64,000 bases of DNA from Moritella sp. PE36. GTDB taxonomy: Bacteria; Pseudomonadota; Gammaproteobacteria; Enterobacterales; Moritellaceae. Shown in pieces: positions 27,555-38,372 of this stretch. The DNA lies in assembly GCF_000170855.1 (NCBI RefSeq), contig NZ_ABCQ01000007.1, forward strand, positions 62,001 to 126,000, written 5' to 3'. The notes below the pieces were generated by a model, which was not told the DNA's origin, made no database searches, and worked only from the letters and a program-made list of their open reading frames with translations. The position numbers and the translations under genes are program-made. Numbering within the stretch: position 1 is the stretch's first letter; each line of letters starts with the position of its first letter.

Positions 27555-29804
27555 TTAGAACTCAACACTGTAGTTAACAGAGTAAGTACGGCCTTGACCT
27601 TTGAAACGAACCAGAGATGTATTAGGGATTAAAGCGCTATATATCTCCTCAGAACGCTGAGACCATAGTGTATTATACTCAGTGTTCAATAAGTTCGTAA
27701 TACCAAACTGTAATGAACCAACAGGTAAACGAACGCCAGTTAATAGGTCCACCGTATTATAGCCATTTAATTTTTTGTCGCTGTCATCTTCATAACTAAA
27801 CATTTGCATCGTTTGTAAACGAGCTTGTAACAGGTCCGATTGCCAAGCTACATAAGCTGATGCCTTTGATGGACTTGCATAAGAAATACCTTTATCTTTC
27901 CATTTATCATCAGCTTTTACTTCACTAATAATGTAGTTAAAATTAGTACCTATGCTAACTTCAGAAGTAACAAAGTAATCCAATTTTCCTTCTAAGCCAT
28001 AGTTACGTTCATCTTTATCTATAATATTAATTGTTTGCTCAGTCTTGTCATAATGAACTTGTTTATCTGACTTTGAATAATAAGCAACAAGTTGTGCCGA
28101 TACATCATTTGAATTTAAACGCCAGCCAAGTTCTAACGCATTAGTTTTGACCCCATCAAGTGGATTGTCAGCAACACTTACAGCTTTAATAAGAGTATTC
28201 CCAAGCCCATCGCCTGCGTTTACTAGATCGCTATATTTACCCTGTCCGTAATATTTTGCAGGGTCTGGAATTTCAAAACCTTGGGCAAAGCTCAACCAGA
28301 CCTGTTGCTCTTTACTTATTTTATATAGAGCGCCTGCATTAACGAGGGTATTAGAATACCCTTTATCTCCACCTTCAACTGCTTCAGCAGAACTATAATA
28401 ACCTTTTGAAATAACAATTTGCTGCTTTGCTGGCACAAATGTTTCAACATCTACATTTGTATATTGGTAACGAACACCTGCATTTAATATCAATGAAGGT
28501 GAAACTGCATAATCACCCTGCAAGAACGTGGCAAACGAAGTATTCTGTATCTCAGGATAACGGCCAATTTCATCCGTTTTATTATTAATTAAACCACCCG
28601 AAGCGGCTGACGTATTATAGTCATATAAACTTTGTGACGACTCAAATGATTCAAAATCAGCGTCTAAACCATATACAAGATTCATGTTATTTGTTGGTTC
28701 AGCAGTAAATACGATTTTAGTTCCGAAGACTTGTGTATTTTGTTGAGATGCCCCCATGCTTTGAGTTGTTGGATCTGGGAATGGATTGTATCTTAGCTCT
28801 TCATTTCGGTAGAAAAGCTGTAAATTTAAAGTCTGATTATAAAAATGACTATCACTGTAATTTAAAGTGATCAAACCTCGAACTGACTCTGCTTGTTGAT
28901 CCGAGACGTAGCCTTTCTTCATTCCGATTTGTTTACTCGGATCATATAAATACCCAAACCCGGAACCATAATCAACACCGTAGTCACTATCCTGCCCACT
29001 ATCATAATATTGCGCTAACAACTCAAGACGTTTCGTTGATGAAATATTGAAACCCATGTTTGCCATTATGTCTAATTGCGATACAAACTGAGAACTAGTT
29101 TGGGTTACATCTTGTAAGACCATATCACCATTTGAATCGTACATTGCGCCAGTATCAACATAAGATACCGCAATACGTGCATCCATTTTGTCACTGCTCG
29201 TGGATACAGCTTGTGCGACTTGCCACTCTAAATCTTCACTACTATTAAAACCTGATTTAGCGCCTAACCACGTTTCGCTAACACCATCTGCATCGCGGCC
29301 TTTTTTAGTAATGATATTGATAATACCGCCGGTACTGCCACCACCATACATAGCAGATGCACCAGAGATCACTTCAATACGGGCAATATTAAACGGATTA
29401 ATCGCATCAAACTGACGACTGATACCACGTGAAGAATTCAATGAAATACCATCAATCATCACCAGCGTTTTACGACCACGCATGTTTTGACCAGCATTAG
29501 TTCGCGATTGGCTACCCACGTCTAAACTTGGGATTAAGTTAGCGAGCATTGCTTTAAAATCGATACCCGATTTTGCCTGTTCTGCAATTTGAGCTTCGTC
29601 GATGACAAGCACGGTTGCCGCAATATCACTGATGCTCTGCGTACTACGGTTTGCAGTTACCACAGTCATGTTGTCATTTTTATCTGCGGCATGAACAGAT
29701 GCTTGAGCAGCAAGAGGCGCTGACAGTCCTAACATCGCGATAAGAATGGGGTTGAGCATAAATGTGGTTTTATTCGACTTAGCAATTTTCATTATTAATT
29801 CCAT
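27555..29804 (-). CDS. iutA: TonB-dependent ferric aerobactin receptor, IutA type
   Basis: IutA brings ferric aerobactin through the outer membrane using TonB. The 749-residue protein has a signal peptide, a TonB-box-like TVVTANRS segment, a plug domain (NMRGRKTLVMIDGISLNSSRG, YGGGSTGGIINIITKKG) and a beta-barrel ending in an aromatic Phe (SVNYSVEF). Stretches such as ASASGG near LYDYN, SFAQGFEIPDPAKYYGQG and the C-terminal end closely resemble E. coli IutA, so I prefer this to a generic hydroxamate receptor. The start may be ATG 29804 or ATG 29792. Confidence 0.9.
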   Translation of the reverse strand: MELIMKIAKSNKTTFMLNPILIAMLGLSAPLAAQASVHAADKNDNMTVVTANRSTQSISDIAATVLVIDEAQIAEQAKSGIDFKAMLANLIPSLDVGSQSRTNAGQNMRGRKTLVMIDGISLNSSRGISRQFDAINPFNIARIEVISGASAMYGGGSTGGIINIITKKGRDADGVSETWLGAKSGFNSSEDLEWQVAQAVSTSSDKMDARIAVSYVDTGAMYDSNGDMVLQDVTQTSSQFVSQLDIMANMGFNISSTKRLELLAQYYDSGQDSDYGVDYGSGFGYLYDPSKQIGMKKGYVSDQQAESVRGLITLNYSDSHFYNQTLNLQLFYRNEELRYNPFPDPTTQSMGASQQNTQVFGTKIVFTAEPTNNMNLVYGLDADFESFESSQSLYDYNTSAASGGLINNKTDEIGRYPEIQNTSFATFLQGDYAVSPSLILNAGVRYQYTNVDVETFVPAKQQIVISKGYYSSAEAVEGGDKGYSNTLVNAGALYKISKEQQVWLSFAQGFEIPDPAKYYGQGKYSDLVNAGDGLGNTLIKAVSVADNPLDGVKTNALELGWRLNSNDVSAQLVAYYSKSDKQVHYDKTEQTINIIDKDERNYGLEGKLDYFVTSEVSIGTNFNYIISEVKADDKWKDKGISYASPSKASAYVAWQSDLLQARLQTMQMFSYEDDSDKKLNGYNTVDLLTGVRLPVGSLQFGITNLLNTEYNTLWSQRSEEIYSALIPNTSLVRFKGQGRTYSVNYSVEF

Positions 29805-29833
29805 TTATTAAGAGTTGTTTTATTATTTATTAT

Positions 29834-31057
29834 TTATTCAATTACAGACTGTCGTGGCAAGTTCACAACAGCATTATTAAGACGTATTGATTGCTGATAA
29901 AGGCGTGACCACCCTAATACAATCAACAACATCAGAATGACAAAACCTGGGAATAGATAATTGCTATCCCAAGCCAGTAATAACCCCGCCAGTAACGCAC
30001 CAAACGCATTACCCAATGTATGGCCTTGTGAGATAGATGCTGATGCTTGTGCTTTTTGATTGTCAGTACTGCGCATGGCAACCGCGGTATACCAAGCAGG
30101 TGCCATCGCAAGCGCAGAACTAATCAACATCACGCTAAGCATGAGTTGTATTTGCAGTACAAATAGGATCGTGCCAATAAAGAAAGAGACCGTGATAAAA
30201 ACCAGAAACAATGGCGTCGAACGGATAAGTAATTTATACAAGAAAAATAAAGAAACCAGCGCGCTCACACTCGCTGATAACAATAATTCAGCCACCATTG
30301 CACTGGCTTGAGCAGCCGTCATCAAGCCATTACTTAATAACGGACCAAGACTGAATTGTAGCTGCGACGAGAATAAGGTAATTAAGAATGCCGTGACAAT
30401 GACCGTTGAACCGATCAATTTCATATTTTGATGAGCACTTGCATCAAGGGGGATATGGTTGGTAACAAGTAACGATTCAGCATCTTTTGTAGTTGGTGAT
30501 TTAACTAACATCAAGCAACTAAGCACAAACGCTAACACGGTCATAGCAGCAACGAACCACAAACTGAAATACTCAATATCAAGTGGTAAAAACGTCAATA
30601 GTGGTGCTGTCAAACGACCTATGTTAGTAGATATAGTGACCCAAACTAACTTTTCACCACGTTGGTCTTCTTGCGATAACCACAACTGTGCAGTTGGGAT
30701 CACCCCACTGCAAAACATACCATGCAGCACACGGCTAAAACACAAACCGATAATCAAACTTATTCCAGTTAATTGACGGCTCTCTAGTAAAGCTAAAAAG
30801 CTTAACTGTGATAGCGTAAAACCAAATAATATCAGTGTTAAAATCCCCGCCAAGGGGCGCTTATTCGCGACACTGCGATCCAGCCACTTTCCCCAATAAC
30901 CAGAACCAACAAAAAAAATAAACGTACCTAACGATAAAGGGATCGCGATCATCCATGCCGTTAGCTGTCCTTGTGCCATCATGACAGGTACGAGAATGAG
31001 GATAACGCCTTGTAACGCCCCCAATACCCAACACGATAGACCGACAATCGCTTTCAT
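29834..31057 (-). CDS. MFS transporter, likely siderophore exporter
   Basis: A 407-residue protein with about twelve membrane segments and a major-facilitator-type loop (SGYWGKWLDRSVANKRPLAG). It is the first gene of the leftward siderophore operon, 29 bases before iutA and immediately behind the Fur-box promoter. MFS proteins such as ShiF in aerobactin loci are proposed exporters, so export of newly made aerobactin is the likely role. That comes from context, not from a substrate-specific motif. AAGGGA precedes the start. Confidence 0.85.
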   Translation of the reverse strand: MKAIVGLSCWVLGALQGVILILVPVMMAQGQLTAWMIAIPLSLGTFIFFVGSGYWGKWLDRSVANKRPLAGILTLILFGFTLSQLSFLALLESRQLTGISLIIGLCFSRVLHGMFCSGVIPTAQLWLSQEDQRGEKLVWVTISTNIGRLTAPLLTFLPLDIEYFSLWFVAAMTVLAFVLSCLMLVKSPTTKDAESLLVTNHIPLDASAHQNMKLIGSTVIVTAFLITLFSSQLQFSLGPLLSNGLMTAAQASAMVAELLLSASVSALVSLFFLYKLLIRSTPLFLVFITVSFFIGTILFVLQIQLMLSVMLISSALAMAPAWYTAVAMRSTDNQKAQASASISQGHTLGNAFGALLAGLLLAWDSNYLFPGFVILMLLIVLGWSRLYQQSIRLNNAVVNLPRQSVIE

Positions 31058-31076
31058 TTTAGCTAATCCCTTAGTT

Positions 31077-31104
31077 CAATTCTTATATTTTGCAAGCATA
31101 CTAT
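31077..31104 (-). promoter_or_regulatory. predicted promoter of the leftward siderophore operon
   Basis: On the minus strand TTGCAA is followed, 16 bases later, by TATAAG, about 25-30 bases before the MFS start region. The Fur-like box at 31106-31124 adjoins its upstream edge, so Fur would occlude polymerase. Confidence 0.5.
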
Positions 31105-31132
31105 TGCAAATGAGAATCATTGTCACTAATAT
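31104..31132 (+). promoter_or_regulatory. predicted promoter of iucC
   Basis: TTGCAA (31104-31109) and TAATAT (31127-31132) are 17 bases apart. The Fur-like box occupies the spacer between them, an arrangement expected to give tight iron repression. Confidence 0.6.
31106..31124. promoter_or_regulatory. Fur box shared by divergent siderophore operons
   Basis: GCAAATGAGAATCATTGTC matches 15 of 19 positions of the Fur consensus GATAATGATAATCATTATC. It lies in the 105-base gap between the MFS gene and iucC. A second, weaker GATAATAATT-containing stretch is present near 31145. Iron-bound Fur would repress both directions. Confidence 0.82.
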
Positions 31133-31162
31133 TATTATAACTATTGATAATAATTTAAAACA

Positions 31163-32977
31163 ATGGACTTACAAATGGTTAACATATGCAGTGAACAATG
31201 GACTAACATCAATAACGAATTAAATGCAAAGATAATCAGTGAATTACATTATGAAGAAGTGATATTTCCCGACCCAATAAACACCAATGACTGGATATGG
31301 GAAGTGGATGGTGCGACTTGGGTCTTTAAAGCAAAGCAGCATATTTGGCAGAACCTGGTGATAGACAGTGACTCTATTACTCGTAATGGTAAGCCTAATA
31401 TTAACAGTGCAGAATTAATAACCGATATTGCGAAATCCATTCGACTTGATGATATTATTCTGGGTAATTTAATCGAAGAAATACAGCAAACATTATATGC
31501 TGACCTCATCGCCTACCAACATAGGGACAGCTATTCTCTCGCACAATTAACCGCATTATCAGGTATTGCTTTACAGGCTATTTTAAAAGGTCACCCAAAG
31601 GCGATAGCGAACAAAGGCAGGTTGGGCTGGGGGGTTAATGAACTTGCGCGTTATGCGCCTGAAGCCGCGCAATCGTTTCAGTTACATTACTTAGCCATCG
31701 ATAAATCACTCACGCAAATTGGTATCGAATTACCTCTCCCTTTAGACAAGGAAAGTCGGTCAGAACCAGTCAATACACAAGCATTATTACTTGCACAATT
31801 GATGTCTACAGCCGATAAAAACCGGCTCTTAGACAAGTTAAATCAACACGGTATGAAGAGTGATGAATACTGGATAATCCCAATCCATCCGTGGCAATTC
31901 AGTCAATTTATCGTGCCACAATTTACGGCTTTATTTGCCAATAATAGTCTTATCGATTTAGGTGTCACGGGTGACTTTTATCAAGCGCAACAGTCAATTC
32001 GCACATTATCTAATTTAACCTCACCGACTAAAAATGACATTAAATTACCGATTACAATTTTGAATACCTCCTGCTATCGAGGCATACCAGGTAAATACAT
32101 TACCTCAGGTGCAGTGCTGTCAAAAACAATTAATCAGTTGTGCCAGCAGGATGAATTCTTAACGCAATGTAACTTGCAAGTTTTGCAGGAATGGGCCGGA
32201 ATTCATGTCCCACAAACAACACAGATGAGAATTCCAGGCACCCCTTATCGCTATAATGAAATGCTCGGTGTCATCTTCCGTCAAAGTCCAGCCGCGCTGT
32301 TGCAATCTGGGCAGCAGGACAAACTAGCCGCAGCCTTAATGCAAACGGATAATCAAGGAAATAGCTTCATAGCTGCCTACATCAAAGACAGTAAACTCGA
32401 TGTACAAACATGGCTAACGCGATTATTTGACTGCACTGTTATTCCGCTCTATCACCTTATGTGTCAATACGGTATTGCTTTAGTATCACACGGCCAAAAC
32501 TTGACGATCTTATTCGAAGATAATATTCCCACAGGCTTAGCGATTAAAGATTTCCATGGCGATTTACGTCTGGTAGATCAGGAGTTTGAAGAACTCAATA
32601 TTTTTCCAGCACACATTAAAAAAACATTAACACGATTACCCGCTAATTATCTCTTACATGATTTGTATACCGGAAATTTCGTCACTGTTTTACGTTTTGT
32701 CTCACCTTATTTACAAGCCGAAATGGGCTATAGCGAAACCGAATTTTATCAATTACTCAATGCTAGAATTCGCCATTATCAAGCCCAATTTCCCACGTTG
32801 AAAGAACGATTTGAATTATTTGATTTACTTGCCCCAACAATGGAAAAAATATGCATTAACCGGGTACGCTTTAAAGTGGGGTATCAGGATACCAGTGAGC
32901 GTTTATTACCAGAGCTCGGCACCCCTATTGCAAACCCACTATTTCGTGAGCAAGAACAGCATTATTCAATTAAGTAA
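31163..32977 (+). CDS. iucC: aerobactin synthetase IucC
   Basis: IucC is the second NIS synthetase of the pathway, joining the second acetyl-hydroxylysine to the citrate intermediate to finish aerobactin. The 604-residue protein shows GHPKAIANKGRLGWGVNELARYAPE-type active-site sequence, HPWQ, TILNTSCYRGIPGKY, and HGQNL with DFHGDLRLV. These fit IucC rather than IucA. It is divergent from the rest of the locus. ATG 31163 has no clear ribosome site; ATG 31175 aligns better with the E. coli N-terminus. Confidence 0.93.
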   Translation: MDLQMVNICSEQWTNINNELNAKIISELHYEEVIFPDPINTNDWIWEVDGATWVFKAKQHIWQNLVIDSDSITRNGKPNINSAELITDIAKSIRLDDIILGNLIEEIQQTLYADLIAYQHRDSYSLAQLTALSGIALQAILKGHPKAIANKGRLGWGVNELARYAPEAAQSFQLHYLAIDKSLTQIGIELPLPLDKESRSEPVNTQALLLAQLMSTADKNRLLDKLNQHGMKSDEYWIIPIHPWQFSQFIVPQFTALFANNSLIDLGVTGDFYQAQQSIRTLSNLTSPTKNDIKLPITILNTSCYRGIPGKYITSGAVLSKTINQLCQQDEFLTQCNLQVLQEWAGIHVPQTTQMRIPGTPYRYNEMLGVIFRQSPAALLQSGQQDKLAAALMQTDNQGNSFIAAYIKDSKLDVQTWLTRLFDCTVIPLYHLMCQYGIALVSHGQNLTILFEDNIPTGLAIKDFHGDLRLVDQEFEELNIFPAHIKKTLTRLPANYLLHDLYTGNFVTVLRFVSPYLQAEMGYSETEFYQLLNARIRHYQAQFPTLKERFELFDLLAPTMEKICINRVRFKVGYQDTSERLLPELGTPIANPLFREQEQHYSIK

Positions 32978-33067
32978 TCAAATTAGGCATTAGTTTAAAA
33001 CAAACTGGTTTATGCTACGTCATTAATTTAATGACGTAGCCACCTCAATTTCAAGGATGAAACAGTG

Positions 33068-34072
33068 ATGATGACCTTCAGACGACCTAAAATATTACCT
33101 TTCGCAGTAGCCTTAGCTGTAACAGCAAGCTTAAGTTTAACAGGCTGCTCAAGTATGCAAGATGCTGTATCCGCTAGCCCTACGATAAGCAGTGTTTGGG
33201 GAATTGGGGAAATGCCGATTGCAGACCTCAATGCGCTATATGCCAACGAAGAATCACAGTGGATGGATATTAATGGTATGCGTATTCACTACCGTGACGA
33301 AGGTAATCCCAATGGTCAACCGATTGTCTTAGTCCATGGGATTTTGTCATCATTGCATACTTGGGATGAGTGGCATAAAGGCTTAACAGCCGACTACCGG
33401 ATCATCAGCCTCGATGTACCCGGTTTTGGCTTAACAGGTGGACCTGAAAATCCAGATGACTACTCTGAAACCCTATTGCATTCATCTTTCGAACAATTCG
33501 TAGCCCAATTACAACTCGATGATTTTATTTTAGTCGGTAATTCACTCGGCGGTTATATTTCAGCTCAGTATGCAGCGAACAATCCCGGTAAAATAAAAAA
33601 ACTTATCCTTATCGATCCTGCTGGCGCCCCACAAGAACTGCCGTTTCTGTTAAGTTTTGCAAGTATGCCGGGTATCAATAGCCTGGCTGCCAATGTATTC
33701 CCACCTTTCATTGTCGCGATGGGGGTAAAAGATGTCTATGGCGATCCAGAACGGATCACTAAAGCCAACATGGACCGCTACATTCATCTGTCATTGCGTC
33801 CTGGTGCTAAACAAGCTTATGCCAATACCATTGCCATGTTAGCTGAAAAAAACGACCGACACGCACCGCTAAACTTCAGTAGCATCACAGCTCCGACGTT
33901 ACTGATGTGGGGTGAAAAAGATATTTGGGTTCCTGCCACACTGAGTGAGCAATGGCTCGCTAATATCTCGGGCTCAACCTTGATCACTTACCCTAAAGCT
34001 GGTCATGTACCAATGGAAGAAATACCACAGCAAACCTTGCAAGACGCGCTTACTTTTATTGATTTGAAATAA
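33068..34072 (+). CDS. alpha/beta hydrolase lipoprotein
   Basis: A signal peptide with a lipobox (LSLTGC) marks this as a lipoprotein. The body is an alpha/beta hydrolase with HGILSS, the nucleophile-elbow GNSLGG, a late GEKDIWVP acid region and the catalytic GHVPMEE His. Substrate unknown. It lies 90 bases after iucC in the same orientation, so may be read through from the iron-regulated promoter, but aerobactin has no ester bond for it to cleave. AAGGA and GTG ATG ATG codons leave the exact start open (33065, 33068 or 33071). Confidence 0.85.
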   Translation: MMTFRRPKILPFAVALAVTASLSLTGCSSMQDAVSASPTISSVWGIGEMPIADLNALYANEESQWMDINGMRIHYRDEGNPNGQPIVLVHGILSSLHTWDEWHKGLTADYRIISLDVPGFGLTGGPENPDDYSETLLHSSFEQFVAQLQLDDFILVGNSLGGYISAQYAANNPGKIKKLILIDPAGAPQELPFLLSFASMPGINSLAANVFPPFIVAMGVKDVYGDPERITKANMDRYIHLSLRPGAKQAYANTIAMLAEKNDRHAPLNFSSITAPTLLMWGEKDIWVPATLSEQWLANISGSTLITYPKAGHVPMEEIPQQTLQDALTFIDLK

Positions 34073-34086
34073 ACCCTTATTTAAAT

Positions 34087-34125
34087 ACTGATGATGACGG
34101 TGGCACCACCAGCTTCATCATCAGT
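34087..34125 (+). terminator. possible terminator after the lipoprotein hydrolase
   Basis: Outer arms ACTGATGATGA and TCATCATCAGT are perfectly complementary and enclose an inner GGTGG/CCACC stem. Only three T follow, so it may be a strong hairpin with weak intrinsic termination. Confidence 0.5.
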
Positions 34126-34326
34126 TTCCCCGACGATTAGTCAACGCCTTCTAGTTTTTGTCACCATAACATCATCCTTGCTTCACTTAGCTGTCACAGT
34201 CTTATTCAATACTTATCAAGTAACACAGATACACATAACTACCAAATTCTGGTATTTACTCTACGCTTGTTATACCCATTGAATACATAGTTGGTGGTTA
34301 GAACAAGTAAATATATCGAGGTTGCT

Positions 34327-35163
34327 ATGATTAAAACAGCACTTGTTGTTGAAGGCGGTGGTATGCGCAGCGTATTTACTGCTGGAGTATTAGATACCTT
34401 TTTAGACCATGGTTATGATCCTTTCGATCTGTTTATTGGCAGCTCTGCTGGCACCTTAAACTTATCTGCATTTATTGCTGGGCAAAAGAAATATTCGCTA
34501 CGACTGATTAATCACCTTGCTAAATCAACTACCTTTGTTGATTGGACGCGCTTTATCAAAGGTGGTAATGCCATGGAATTGGCTGAATTACATGATATAT
34601 TGGCGCTACATGATCCTATCGATCTGATTCAAGCAAAACGACGTTTAAACTCCCGCCCTTTTGTGATCACCAGTTGTGACAAATCAAAAGGCCAAGCAAG
34701 TTATCAAAATGCAGAACCGAGCCGTTGGTTTCAACAGATAATAGCCTCGTGTGCCTTACCCATAGTGTTTCGTCCAGGGGTTAAGCTTGGTAATGATATT
34801 CATATCGATGGCGGGCTCGTCGATCCGATACCGGTAAAGAAGGCGGTCGATTTAGGGGCGAATCATATTATTGTGATCAGGACCAGAACCCGACATTGGG
34901 TAGAAAAACTATCCGTTTTAGAACGCTTACTTACCTACTGGGTTAGGCACGATACCGTACTCACCAAGCTGCTTGATAATTACAGCAAAGAATACAACAG
35001 CACTTGCGAGTTTATGCGAAATCCACCAGCAGGTGTCAATATTATCGAAATAGCACCGGATGAAGAACTACAAACGCCCACCTTAACACGTCAAGTTAAC
35101 ACGCTCGAAGGCGATTATAGTGCAGGTATTAAGGCCGCGACGTTATTCTTACAGCGTCATTAA
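34327..35163 (+). CDS. patatin-like phospholipase, YjjU type
   Basis: Patatin-fold lipid acyl hydrolases use a Ser-Asp dyad. The 278-residue protein has the oxyanion motif EGGGMRSVFTAGVLD, the nucleophile GSSAG, and a DGGLVDPIP motif with the catalytic Asp. This arrangement is closest to bacterial YjjU. ATG at 34327 is chosen because GAGG lies upstream and the product begins MIKTALVVEGGG; a frame open to 34291 has no ribosome site. Substrate unknown. Confidence 0.88.
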   Translation: MIKTALVVEGGGMRSVFTAGVLDTFLDHGYDPFDLFIGSSAGTLNLSAFIAGQKKYSLRLINHLAKSTTFVDWTRFIKGGNAMELAELHDILALHDPIDLIQAKRRLNSRPFVITSCDKSKGQASYQNAEPSRWFQQIIASCALPIVFRPGVKLGNDIHIDGGLVDPIPVKKAVDLGANHIIVIRTRTRHWVEKLSVLERLLTYWVRHDTVLTKLLDNYSKEYNSTCEFMRNPPAGVNIIEIAPDEELQTPTLTRQVNTLEGDYSAGIKAATLFLQRH

Positions 35164-35177
35164 GCGTCCATAAAAAT

Positions 35178-35209
35178 GGGCTGAACACGTTATATAACGT
35201 ATTCAACCC
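35178..35209. terminator. imperfect hairpin between patatin and DUF5062 genes
   Basis: GGGCTGAACACGTTAT and ATAACGTATTCAACCC form a long stem with two mismatches between convergent genes. T-rich flanks are weak; the fold is clear but a terminator role is only likely. Confidence 0.5.
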
Positions 35210-35221
35210 AACATCGAATTA

Positions 35222-35488
35222 TTATTCGCCGGTAAGTAAAGGGTGGTCAGCCGGTAATTTTCGAGAGATCCAAATAGCTAATTTATGTTTAATATTAAGG
35301 GTGCTTTCTTGATCTTTAGCCAGAGGCTGCATCAGTTTATCAAACACTAACGCTTTATAAATATATTGCGCTTTAACGTCTTCTGGATCTGTCGTTGTAA
35401 ATGTACTACCACGTTGCTGTAGGTACTGAGTACCTAAGGCGATCGCAGCTTTAAATAATTTTTTTTCATTTTTCAGTTTAGCCATCAT
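35222..35488 (-). CDS. DUF5062 family protein
   Basis: An 88-residue basic protein with KLFKAAIALGTQYLQQRG near the start and HKLAIWISRKLPADHPLL at the end. The latter matches the DUF5062 family of Vibrio-type bacteria as I remember it. No function is known. GAGGA precedes tandem ATG codons at 35488 and 35485. It stands alone between convergent and co-directional neighbours. Confidence 0.72.
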   Translation of the reverse strand: MMAKLKNEKKLFKAAIALGTQYLQQRGSTFTTTDPEDVKAQYIYKALVFDKLMQPLAKDQESTLNIKHKLAIWISRKLPADHPLLTGE

Positions 35489-35579
35489 TTCCTCTTCACA
35501 TAACAGACAGTTAATCTCGCTGAGTACACACTGTTATAGCACGATTAAGAAAGAATGAATGTGACTTTTAAATTATAAA

Positions 35580-35936
35580 TCAGGTTTTAATTGACTGGTA
35601 TTGTCCAGCATCAATAAGTGGATGTGCTTCCATCGCATAAATGTCATTATACTCATGCTCAATCAGCAAGCCAAAATGTGCAGAGAGTAAGCCGATATCT
35701 TGTAGTGACAAGTCTTCAAGTGACCAGACTGGTGTTGCATAATCACAAATATAATAACCTTGTAATTGTGCACTGGGATTTTCAACGATCATGATGCGAT
35801 CGATGGCGTAACACTCATCAATACCAGGCACAGACAAGCAGGCTTTATCTGCTATGAGTAATACACTAAATGTCACTTTAGAATCAGGCAGTTCCAATAA
35901 ATAACATAGTTTTCTGGGCATTATTACACTCATCAT
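35580..35936 (-). CDS. hypothetical protein
   Basis: I do not recognise this 118-residue protein. It has no signal peptide or long membrane segment, is acidic, and has several aromatic residues and cysteines (KLCYLLELPD, DKACLSV, YYICDY). The start may be ATG 35936 or ATG 35924, which would give MPRKLCYLLELPD. It lies between the DUF5062 gene and fadH with its own intergenic spaces. Confidence 0.6.
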   Translation of the reverse strand: MMSVIMPRKLCYLLELPDSKVTFSVLLIADKACLSVPGIDECYAIDRIMIVENPSAQLQGYYICDYATPVWSLEDLSLQDIGLLSAHFGLLIEHEYNDIYAMEAHPLIDAGQYQSIKT

Positions 35937-36177
35937 AAAAGTTAAACTTAGACTTCAAGACTAGAGTACATTTGCACGACCGCACTGGTATTAAGCAAAT
36001 TAATTTAATTTTTAGCAACGCTAAAATACGGCTCTCATATGCACATTAAAATCACAAGCCTGAGCGGACTATGCTAAAAAATCAGCCTAAAACATTCTCT
36101 CGGTAATAAGCTCAGCGACTATCGTCAAAATAGTCACTAGGAAAGGCTGCTCTAACATGCCTTTCCTAGCATATAGG

Positions 36178-38223
<2,046 letters not shown>

Positions 38224-38372
38224 TCACCCCATTGCTTTGGCTATTTGGTTCAGAGTTTATTATTTTTATATTATTAAAAAATTTATTAGTTCTTATTTTT
38301 GTTAAAAGTAGCGTTAAAGCACAACGGATACAATGCTCATGATATACAATTAACTATCTTTAGTTAGCAAAG

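Noticed and set aside
33068-34072. siderophore esterase role for the lipoprotein hydrolase after iucC
   Set aside because: Aerobactin contains amide and hydroxamate bonds rather than esters, and no motif ties this hydrolase to siderophores; only proximity does.
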